Source: Dasypus novemcinctus (lineage: Eukaryota > Chordata > Mammalia > Cingulata > Dasypodidae). From it: 64,000 nt of DNA. Each line of letters starts with the position of its first letter. Positions within the stretch are counted from its first letter, which is position 1. The notes beneath the pieces were generated by a model, which saw nothing but the letters and a program-made list of their open reading frames with translations, had not been told where the DNA came from and did not search any database. The position numbers and the translations under genes were made by a program. This document shows positions 54,976 through 64,000 of this stretch, in pieces. Location: positions 10,479,405-10,543,404 of the forward strand of contig NC_092216.1 of assembly GCF_030445035.2 (NCBI RefSeq), given 5' to 3'.

Positions 54976-56069
54976 TCAGCTATAAGGATCTGCTCTTCAT
55001 TTCCAATCAAAATTAATGGTCCAAGAGCAACTAAGTCCTCTAGGAGACAAACGAGTGGAATGATTTTCCCTAAGAGCACCTGCCACCTACTAAATCCTTT
55101 CAAAAGAAACTAGACATTGGAAGAATGACTAGAGGCCATGCAAGTGGCTTTTAACATGTGCCCAGGCAAGAACTTAGTTTACACAGAGGAACAGCTTTAA
55201 TTACTTAGTTTTCCTCATAGAAAATAAGTTCAATTTCAAAATGCACACATTGTGGGTGACAGGAATTTAAAAACCTAGATGAGAATGAGCTTGATTCCTC
55301 CTGGAATACAAGAAAATTGTTTTAAAATTCTCTAGAACATTATTGCAGCTAGGATTTCTTTCATTCATTGATGTGGCTCTTCAAGCAAATTGACCCTGGT
55401 TTCTTTGGTATGCGGGGAGAAAGTAAAACAGTAATGTCTGATAAACTATGACAGAGCAGCACAGATGAAATTATTTTTAAACTAACTCTCTGAAAGACCA
55501 CCCCTTCCCAAACAAAACCAAAATCCTTCACCTAAAAACCCAAGATGACCAAATAAAAAGAAATAAAATATTTCAAAATGCCTTCTGAACAAACTCACAG
55601 AAAATAGCTTTTATCTTTCAAATCCTAACATCAAGAATCACTTCTTTGAGAGTCAGCCTCTAATGTAGTATTCAGGAACAGTCTCAGCATCACAAGGACT
55701 GACACATATACCTATCCCTGAGGATTCTGTGGGTTCTACTGCATGTGATCTGAGGGAGCCCAAATAAATTTCTTCTTCAACAAAATTAGGAACTGGCCAC
55801 ATGCATAGGTCTTTCTTCTGCCAATACTGGACTGGGTACAAGGACCTCTCTGTTCTTTTAAAGTTATCAGAAACATAGATCTACCCATGTATACTATGTC
55901 AATCACCATAACTGGCCACCTGACAAAAATGTTTGACTCTCTGCTTTAAAGAAAACAAACGTTCAAACTGTTTTGTTACAGGCACTATCTTAGCTAAGCA
56001 GGTAAAGTTTACTACTGCACAATTGGAGAACTTTTTTGATGCAAATTTGGCATTTGTTGGTCCATGCTC
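54976..56069. other. Interval left of the ATG14 retrocopy, candidate 3' UTR
   Basis: Mixed-composition sequence with no repeat I recognise, directly downstream (on the minus strand) of the ATG14-like coding end. The simplest reading is retrocopied 3' UTR. Unproven. Confidence 0.4.
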
Positions 56070-57530
56070 ACCAACAGGGTGCAGCGTGGGCTTTAGACAA
56101 AGAGGTCCACAGGGGAGGCAGCAGAGGAATTCTTCCCTTAGGCACTACTGCTGGCAAAGGGCGGGGACCCCTGGCACTTTGGCTCTGGGAGATTTTCACA
56201 GGTCAGGAAGAGATATCTCTAAACGGGGGATGTTCTCTCAGCTTGTTCTCTCAGTTCCCGGGTCAGTTTCTTCGTCTCCACCATCATCGGAATCTCCAGC
56301 AATTCCGGGATCCACAAATTCCATGTACCCCCTCAAGGTCTACACGCACTTCTAAGGGTCCTGAATTGCCAGAGGTGTTGAGAGTTCAGACTGACCAGGT
56401 ATATTAGATTCCTGAGGGTTTGCTATGGTTGTAATTGATCTAAATTGACCTTTTGATACAAGTAAAGATAAAGGATATTTGCATTCAGTTTCTTCACTGC
56501 TTGAGTAAATTTCTGTCTGCTGAGATTTTCCCCATAAAATATTCACTTTTGCAGTTTTTTGAGGAAGATTTACGAGTAAGACAAAATGTTGATGATTTGA
56601 GTCGAATAACGCAATGCAGCAAAGATAGTGTAAACGGGATTATTATGCTCTGTGTCAGCTGCCTACATTTTCTTCTCTTCCACCCACTTCTAGTAGGCAG
56701 AGTAGTCTCGAGAATTAGGCAAGCTAATCCAAGACCTAGAAATGGAAACGCAGGTATCACCATTGTGGTCATCACAGACCCACCTCCCTGAAAGGCAAGT
56801 TGTCCTCAGGTCCTTAGCAAGTTTCATCATGCTACTGGAGGTCATGGCACTATCACTTTTTGAAGACACATCAGCGGGATCTGTCACACCGGTCTTTACT
56901 TCTTCAATTGGAAAAATGACAGAGGTGAGCTCTAATGTGTAGGACCACCAAAGATTTGCCAGATTTTGGGGGGAGGGGAGGTTGGAGGGGGGGGTTGGTT
57001 GATTTTTTGTTTTTTCCTCCCCACAGGTTACCAAGTTTGAGAATGTGCCTCTGAATCTTCTCGGTTTTTTTCTTGGTGGCGCTGTGCCAGACTATAGAGC
57101 GTCTGGTATTTTCCTTAGTTCTGAGAAAGACTTCAGAATTTTTCTTCACTTCTGCTTTTCCTTTACATACTGTTTATTTCAGATCCTCAGTCCTCATCTT
57201 GTAGGACATTATTTTCCATCTCAATTGATGTTATCCATTTACAGTCGATAGCTTTTAACACTTCTTTCAAAACTTCTTGCTTGATCTTACATCTGTTTAA
57301 GCTTTCCTTCTTAAACCTCTCATGGTTGCAGCGGTCCAAGTAGACAAAATCACTGTTCTGGATGCACTTTGTGCAGGGCAGCAGCCTGCGGCTGGTGTTG
57401 CACAGAGGACACAGCTTAATAGCCATATACAGCCAAACCACGTCGACTACAAGAGTCCAGCAGGTCCAGAACAAGAAGCCTGGATCTAGTAGACTTGGGT
57501 GCTAGCTCCCTTCCCATTGGGAAACACCAT
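56070..57530 (-). pseudogene. ATG14: ATG14 processed pseudogene (retrocopy)
   Basis: ATG14 (Barkor) is the subunit that directs the VPS34-Beclin 1 PI3-kinase complex to sites of autophagosome formation. The minus strand, in shifting frames, reads its parts in order and without introns: an ATG context at 57,528-57,530 with the Gly-Lys-Gly start; the N-terminal Cys motifs CPLC and CTKC and 'DFVYLDR'; 'KQEVLKEVLKA' and the coiled-coil part; '[23 protein letters not shown]' (about 56,860-56,960); '[14 protein letters not shown]' (near 56,750-56,790); 'NPVYTI.AAL' (near 56,620); 'MEFVDPG' (near 56,310); and a damaged C-terminal BATS-like end. Stops and shifts are numerous, and a G-rich stretch (56,968-56,995) replaces coding sequence. 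The identification is from memory of the family, with many matched segments. No function is expected. Confidence 0.9.
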
Positions 57531-57539
57531 AATGGCCTT

Positions 57540-58015
57540 GTTTCCCTTTTTGTTTGGTTTGGTTCTTTCTTCTTCTCTTTCTTATTGTCATTTCTTCTCC
57601 CATTACCCCCTTTTCGTTCTTCTCTTCCCATTTATCTTCTCTTTTATTTTTTCCTTTTTTCTTTTATCCTCTCTTTTTACCTTTAATTATTATACCAACC
57701 TTTTTCATTCTTCCAATTTATTTTTCTTTCTTTTTTATCTTCCTTTCATTTCCCCCTCTACTTTTCTTAGTGTCTGCCTTTTTCTATTTTGTCTTTTTTC
57801 TTCTCTTCTCACTTATCTGGTTCTTTTTTTTCACCTCTTAAAATTTTATTCCTGCTTAATATTAATATTTTCCCATCTTATTGAATTTTCTATCTTTTCT
57901 GTTATTTTTTCCATCCTTCTCTTTTATTTTTCATTTCCTTTTCTTTTTTCCCCCTCTTTTTATTTTGTTCCTTTTGTTGGATTTACTCTTTTTTCCATAG
58001 ATCATAAGAAAATAT
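57540..58015. other. Pyrimidine-rich tract (plus strand)
   Basis: About 480 bases of almost pure C/T on the plus strand. It reads as long Phe/Leu/Ser frames that are composition artefacts. It lies directly 5' of LINE-1 ORF1 sequence and may be part of that element's 5' region or a simple-repeat expansion. Confidence 0.6.
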
Positions 58016-58267
58016 AAGGCTATAGAATAAGTGGAACCTGGTAACAATGAAGACTCCTACCACAAAATGAAAAAAGAGTAAAACCCTAAACTAGAAAGTG
58101 AAACCAATTGAATAGGCCCATCAAGATAAAACAGTTGCCTAGACATCAGCAAAATGTCATAAGTCATCGCCCATTCTAATGCAAAAAGTAAAATATAGGA
58201 GGAGATGCACACTGTGGACCAACTAATCAAGTTTGTTCAAACAAATATACTTAATTAACTCAATGAA

Positions 58268-58468
58268 GTGAAGGAGGAGAAAATGAATGTCAAGAATACA
58301 CTGGATGGACACACAGAAGAAACTGTAAACATACATAAAAAGATAATAGATACTATGGTTATGGAAGACATAATTAAAGAAATTAAAGATACACTAGACA
58401 TAATTAAAGAAATTAAAGATACACTAGAAGCACAGAACCAAAGATTTGAAAGGCAGAGGAAAAATTAG
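58268..58468 (+). pseudogene. LINE-1 ORF1p coiled-coil fragment
   Basis: 66 open codons rich in Lys, Glu, Ile and Leu with heptad spacing, the RNA-binding chaperone's coiled coil. It contains a 10-residue exact repeat from a 30 bp tandem duplication (58,367-58,426). It ends at TAG 58,466-58,468; downstream ORF1 sequence continues only in broken frames. Not expected to be functional. Confidence 0.65.
58367..58426 (+). repeat. Perfect 30 bp tandem duplication in LINE-1 ORF1
   Basis: Two identical units, 58,367-58,396 and 58,397-58,426, in frame (10 codons each). Confidence 0.95.
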
Positions 58469-59140
58469 CAATGGAAAAGACAGGATATCCAAAACTATAC
58501 ATATAGTACAAAGGTATATAAAAAATGGAAAAAATTCAGCAGAGACTCAGAGAATTAAATGACAACAAGAAAACACAAACATACACATTTTGGACATTTG
58601 AGATGGAGAAGAGAAGGGAAAGGGGGCAGAAGGAGTATTTGAGCAAATAATGGTGGAATTCATCCTAACTCTTAGGAGTGACATGGATATCCATGTCAAG
58701 GAAGCACAGCATACTGCAAGCAGTAATAAATCCTAGCAGACCTACCCTGGACACATACTTACCAAATTGTCAAAAGCTCAAGAGAAAGAGAATCCTGATC
58801 TCGTCTCCATGGTTTCTCTTCTGAAACCATGGAGGCAAGAAAACAGTGGTATGGCACAGTTAAGGTAGCTTAAGAAAAAAAAACTGCCAGCCAAGAAATC
58901 TGTATCCCACAAAGCTGGCATTCAAAGTGAGGTAGAGTTCAAAATATTCATAGATAATGGAAATTGAGAGTTTGTCAACAAAAGTCCTATCCTAAAAGCA
59001 CAAGAAATGATGCTCAACATCTCTAGCTATTAGGTAAATGGAAATCAAAACTACAATGAGATATCATCTTATTCATATTTGAATGGCTGATTTTTTTTTT
59101 AAAGAGAACTACAAATGTTGGAGAGGATGTGTAGGAAAAG

Positions 59141-60082
59141 TGCGGTCACCCCTCGGGCTGAACTGTGGTTTGCTGGCCTGGCAGGGGAGCAGCCGCCATA
59201 GGCCTAGTTCCGCTGCCCCCATGATGGGGTGGCTGGTCGGACTCACTGCCACCCCTGAAGGGAGCTTGGCATGGGTGCAGAGTGCCCTCAGGTCTCCCCT
59301 TCTCGGCAGCCATGCTTCCGTGGCCACCCCTCTTCCCAGATGGCGCCACCCGATGCCTTGTGGGGCGGCACCCTTCTTCTTCTTTCTCCCTGCGCAGGCG
59401 CAGGGCGGAAAATTCCAGTCTGTCCTTTTCCCCTCCCCCAACAGCAGCAACAGCCAGGTGTGGGCGGAAAAATCCAGTCTGCCCTTTTCCCTCCCCCCAA
59501 CAGCAGCAACAGCCAGGTGTGGGCGGGAAACTCAAGTCTGCCCTCCACCCCAGCAACAGCAGCCACCAATCCCTAAACCCTGCCCCTTCCCCCAGCAACT
59601 GCGACAGCCAATCCCTAACCACCACCCCTCCCCTGTCCAGTACCGCCCACTGACCTTTTGCCAGCAACCAATCAGAACAGGGCGTGGCTTCGACCAATCA
59701 GCCTTTCCCAGCCCCTATAAAACTGTTGCCTCTCCCTCAATAAAGTGGACTTGTGTGTTTACCTTGTCTCTGCGGTAGTTCTTCTGCCGTGCGCCCTCCA
59801 GTCCTGAGAGCCCCCGACAAGGGCCTGGCCTCCCTTGTCCCCAGTTCGTCACCTGCTTCTCCGGGCGACCCCTTCGTCGCCTGCTTCTCCGGGCGACCCC
59901 TTCATCGCCGGCTTCGCCGGGCGACCCCGTCAGCCGAACCGCGCAACCCCTTGTGAGACCGATCCCTTGTCTGCTGCCAGACCGACCCCTCGTCCCAGGC
60001 GGGACCGACCCCTCGTCCAGAGCTGGACCGACCCCTCGTCCGCAGCCAGACCCCACCTCTACCGACCGAGCAAGCCGCCGCA
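59141..60082 (+). mobile_element. Solo LTR, betaretrovirus-like family B, copy 2
   Basis: 942 bp, same start and end as 7,673-8,575, perfect 6 bp TSDs gaaaag (59,135-59,140 and 60,083-60,088). TATAAAA at 59,716-59,722 and AATAAA at 59,739-59,744. Relative to copy 1 it has one more U3 unit of about 59 bp and one fewer U5 unit of about 20 bp, which accounts for the net 39 bp. Confidence 0.93.
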
Positions 60083-60088
60083 GAAAAG

Positions 60089-62850
60089 GAATACTTATCC
60101 ACTGCTAGTGGGAATACAGAATGGTGCAACCACTAGGAAAGACCTTTTGGTGGTTCCTTGGGAAGTGAAATATAGAATTGTCATATGATCCAGCAACCTC
60201 AGTACTAGGAATATACATGGAATAATTGAAAGCATGAACATGAACAGACATATGCCTACCAATATCCATTGCAGGATAATTTACAATTACTAAAAGTTGG
60301 AAGCAAACCAAGTGTCCATCAATGGATGGTGGATAAACAAAATGTGGTATATACATATGATGGAATATTACTCAGCCATAAGAAAGAATAATTATTGACA
60401 CATGTGACAACATGGATGATTCTTGAAGAACCTAATGTTGAGTAGATCAGTCACTAAGGAACAATTATTGCATGACCTCACTGATATGACTTAAGGATAT
60501 TGAGCAGACTCATAGAGATAATGTCTGGGAGATAGATTATGAGGAGATAGAAAGGGAGTAGAGAGTGGTGACTTGATGCTTAATCTTGGTAGGATCTATA
60601 ATGAGATAAATGCGGGAGATGGGGCACTAGACAGAGGTGATGGTGGTGCTTTGTTGTGAATGGAGTTGACAGTTTTGGAGTCTGAGTGTGGCTATGGTGG
60701 GCAGGTGTGTTGGGCTATCTATAGAGCTGAGGGGCTGGTCAGACAAAGGCATAGATGAACTTGGGGAGGTGGAGGACTGTGGATGAAAATAAAATTGTGG
60801 GTGTGTTTCCTTGGCAACTAGTGCAGGGAAGAGTCACTGGTGTAGGATGGAGGTGGGGGCATGTTTGGGGAATGGTACACCTGGGGCATGCCTCCATGGA
60901 ATATGAATGTGTTCCTGTTGTCCTTGTATATTATCTCAGTTACCCACATAGTAACCAACACAATATTAAACTCCTGTCCTGGGGAATCCTGCTAAATTCT
61001 CCAATAGAGTAGCAAGAATCTCTAGAGTACACAGCAGTGCCTAATAAAAGAAAACAGTCCAATACATCAAGCCATCAATATTAATGCTTTTCTTATGAAC
61101 TTTATTCTTGCAAAATTGAAACTTAGCCTAATAATATCTATTGTGTTAAGAGTTACCCCTGAAAACATCCTTGCTACTCAATTGTAGCCACTCTCTTATC
61201 CAAACTCAGCAAATAAAATGACTATCTTTTCCCCAATGTGGAACATGACTCCAGGGAATAAACGTTCCTGGCACTGAAGAATTATTACCAAGCACTAACC
61301 ATTTGAAAAAAGGCCATGACCAAAATGGAGAAACATTAAATACAAAAGAGTTTTTATGGCTAAGTGAGTTGGGAGGTCATTCCTGTGATCACGTTTTTGC
61401 ACATGTCAGGCAGATCCCACAAACTGCCACAGTAAATAAAGCTTCAACTAGGGCTCTAGACACATCTGGACACTGTAGACAAGGCATACGACCCCATAAA
61501 ATCACACGCCGTTGGTGAGCCTTACCTTGGAATATATTATAACCTACTTCCTCATTGTAACAGAATTAGGATTTTAACTTATAATTTCTCTACACATGAG
61601 CCTATTATTTTATTTTATTTTTAATAACACTTTTTAAAATTAAAGCTAATAGATCACATTGAACATTACATTAATAAAAAATAAGAGGTTCCCATATAAC
61701 CTGTACCCCACTCCCCCATCCCCATCATTTTTGTAAATTTTATTTTTTGAAGATATATACATCACAAAAAATGTTACATTATAAAAAACATGAGGTTCCC
61801 ATATACCCCCCTTACCCTTACCCCACTCCTCCTATACCAACAACCTCCCCCATCATTGTGGCACACTCATCACACACAGTGAACACATTTTGGAGCACTG
61901 CTGCACCGCCTGGATAAGTTTACTCTGTAGTTCACACTCTTCCCTGGTACATTCAGTGGGTTATGGCAGGATATATAATATCCAGCATTTGACCCTGTGA
62001 TATCATTTAGGACAACTCCAAAACCCCAAAAATGCCCCTTCATCACATCTTTCTTCCCACTCCCTGCCCTCAGCAACTACTGTGGCCACTTTCTACCCCT
62101 TTTACTTTAAAAGCTATAATAAGCACTTTGCACTTAAATGTTTGTTCCAGAGACTTGTATCTTTGTTGTGTTCATATGACTGTTGAACCCTGAATCTCAA
62201 CAGAGTTGCCAGCCAAACACATACTTTCTATTTCATCAGACTTGTGCATGACAACTAACAAAATAATGATGGACAACCCCCATCTCTAAAAGCAAAGAGT
62301 ATCTACAACTTGCAGACAAAACATTCCTTCCATCTGCCCCATGAAGTCTATGTCCCCTCTCAGTCTGAAGCAGAATGGACATCACCATACCAAAATCCTC
62401 AAGACTGAGGAATGAACAAACATAACAGGAATTCAATTCTGAACCAAAGTAGACTTATTTTTATTGTACTAATGGGAGAACTTGTAAGGTTGATATAAAG
62501 ATAGTGGTCACCAGAGATTCTAAGAGGAGGAGGAGGGAAGAATATTGGGAACATAGGGCATTTTTAGGATATTAGAATTGTTTTGCATGATTTTGCAATA
62601 TGGATATAAGCCATTATACATTTTATCAAAACCTATACAATTGTACAATGGGAATTGTAAACCATAATGTAAACTATAGACCATGGTTAGTAGTAATGCT
62701 TCAATATTTGTTCATCAATTGTAACAAATGCACCATACTCATGTAGGATGTTATTAATAGAAGGAGAAAGGTTGGCATGTATAGGAATCCCCTATATTTT
62801 TCTGTAATTTTTCTGTAATTTAAAAGTCTTTAAAGTTAAAAAATATAGTG
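60089..62850 (+). repeat. LINE-1 3' end and 3' UTR, sense (after solo LTR)
   Basis: Continues the element broken at 59,140: 'atacttatccactgctagtg', then 'agttggaagcaaaccaagtg', then the local 3' UTR order to 'gtctttaaagttaaaaaata'. It is interrupted by a further repeat at about 61,611-62,092. Confidence 0.75.
61611..62092. mobile_element. Repeat inserted in LINE-1 3' UTR
   Basis: The sense 3' UTR reads '...gagcctatt' then resumes 'ctaccccttttactt', as in the uninterrupted copy near 44,394. The 0.48 kb between resembles the first 330 bases of the window and begins with a T/A-rich end. Two similar sub-blocks ('gaggttcccatata') suggest an internal duplication. Family unknown. Confidence 0.5.
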
Positions 62851-62917
62851 GCTTTGAGAATCACCCATGTTGTTGTCTAGCAATTGTTTATTCTTTTCTT
62901 TGATGAGTAGTATTTCT

Positions 62918-63414
62918 TTTTTTAAAAGATTTATTTCACCACATTCCCCCCCCCCACCCCGCCCTGCTGTTTTTGCAGTCTATATCCATTTGCTGTGTGA
63001 TCTTCTGTATCCATTTCTCTTTTGGTCTTCTCTTCTTATTTTTTCTCCTTTAGTATTCACTGGGATTCGATCTTGGAGACCCCTAATATGGAGCGAGGTT
63101 CCCTATTAATTTGCACCACCTCAGTTCCTGGTCTCTTCTATCCTTCACCTTGACTTCCCCCTTCATCTCTCTTTTGTTGTGTCATCATCTTGTTGCATGA
63201 CTCACTTGCGCAGCCACTGGTTCACTGCTCAGGCACTTAGTTCACTGTGTAGGCACTCAGCTCGCCATGCAGGCACTGTCTTACTACATGGGCACTGACA
63301 TACCATGCAGGCATGCTTTTTCTTCTTCCTTTTCACCAGGAGGGCCTAGGGATTGAACCTCGGTCCTCCCATATGGTAGGCAGAAGCCCTATCATTTGAG
63401 CCACATCCTCTTCC
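62918..63414 (-). mobile_element. tRNA-derived SINE, antisense
   Basis: A 14 bp TSD tgagtagtatttct lies at 62,904-62,917 and 63,415-63,428. On the minus strand it has A box TGGCTCAAATG and B box GGTTCAATCC. The body differs from the 14,906 SINE, so it is another tRNA-derived subfamily. Confidence 0.9.
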
Positions 63415-63428
63415 TGAGTAGTATTTCT

Positions 63429-64000
63429 CTATATGGATGTACCACAGACTGTTTATCCATTCAGGCTTTGAAGACATTTTGATTGTTTCAAGTTTTTTTC
63501 TTTGCTTATGTATAGATAATTTAAATATTCATGTATAGTTTTTGTTTGAACATGTTTTAATTTCTTTGGGTGAGTAGTGAGGATTGGTGAATGTTATGTT
63601 GATATTTAACTTTTTAGGAAAGTGCCAAGATGTTTTTCCTGTGTGCATGTATGAATTTGCAGTATCATTAGAAATGTAAGACTATTCCAGTTGCCCCACA
63701 TTCTTTCCAACACATGATAATATCAGTAATTTTAATTTTAGCAACTTTATTGGGGTGTGGTGGAAAGACTTTGTAGTTTAATTTGCATAGCCATAAAGGC
63801 TACTAAAGTTGAGTAATTTTTCATGTGCTTCTTTGCCATCCTTATACTTTGGTGATATATTTTCAATATTTCACCCAGTTTTTTCTCAGGCATTTTAAAT
63901 CATATTCTTTCTGTTAAGTTTTGAAAGTTCTTTGAATATTCTATATATTAGCCTTTTGTCAGATACGTGATTTGTGAATATATTTTTCAAATATTTATCA
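63429..64000 (-). repeat. Old antisense LINE-1 ORF2
   Basis: Antisense ORF2 3' text ('cttttgtcagatacgtgatt'), continuing the sequence at 62,851-62,903 across the SINE. It runs off the window end. Confidence 0.6.

Larger units (their letters stand above)
58020..59134 (+). repeat. LINE-1 ORF1 region joined to ORF2 3' end
   Basis: 58,020-58,470 reads as LINE-1 ORF1 coiled-coil sequence, and 58,480-59,010 as the rest of ORF1 ('gccagccaagaaatctgtat'). At about 59,013 it passes, without an A tail, into the ORF2 C-terminal block ('caaaactacaatgagatatc'). Nearly all of ORF2 is therefore missing. The solo LTR at 59,141 then interrupts. Confidence 0.6.

Noticed and set aside
57499..58017. 172-codon Phe/Leu/Ser-rich frame resembling a membrane protein
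   Set aside because: It is the translation of a nearly pure pyrimidine tract; no codon bias or domain.

Overview
The window is mammalian nuclear DNA, most likely from an armadillo (Dasypus or a close xenarthran). The main evidence is tRNA-derived SINEs of the armadillo DAS type at 14,906-15,299, 15,737-16,157 and 62,918-63,414, each with an 11-14 bp target-site duplication (TSD), on a background made almost wholly of LINE-1. I find no intact host gene. The only host-gene sequence I recognise is a processed pseudogene (retrocopy) of the autophagy gene ATG14 on the minus strand at about 56,070-57,530.

The window is a stack of transposons inserted into transposons. From left to right: LINE-1 3' ends (1-3,110); an antisense LINE-1 split by a decayed ERV-L-type provirus (about 4,050-11,865), which itself carries two solo LTRs (4,362-4,805 and 7,673-8,575); LINE-1 with two SINEs (11,866-16,690); an antisense LINE-1 split by a second ERV-L-type provirus (18,050-31,170), which is split in turn by a young betaretrovirus-like provirus on the minus strand (19,252-26,832, TSD accaag); another antisense LINE-1 split by a second young betaretrovirus-like provirus on the plus strand (32,554-40,204, TSD attggg); a long run of LINE-1 pieces (40,211-50,865); a repeat-poor interval with the ATG14 retrocopy (50,866-57,530); and a LINE-1 with ORF1 joined almost directly to a 3' end, hit by a third solo LTR (59,141-60,082, TSD gaaaag).

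The two young proviruses are the most informative content. Both have LTR-PBS(Lys)-gag-pro-pol-env-PPT-LTR order, 6 bp TSDs, Gag with two CCHC knuckles, a probable TTTAAAC frameshift site between gag and pro, a YMDD reverse transcriptase, a DX35E integrase, and an Env with the CWLC and CX6CC motifs of gamma/type-D envelopes. They are therefore betaretroviruses with a type-D-like Env. Each carries a few inactivating lesions. The plus-strand copy has full-length gag and pro frames, one TGA in integrase, a 31 bp tandem duplication in env and an out-of-frame env leader. The minus-strand copy has one stop in gag, an extra frame offset at the start of pro, one frameshift and one TGA in pol, and one TGA plus an out-of-frame leader in env. 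LTR pairs differ at about 16/475 and 8/345 sites by eye, so both are recent compared with the host LINE-1 and ERV-L layers.

All calls come from reading the sequence. Family names for the older repeats are approximate, and boundaries without a TSD may be off by tens of bases.
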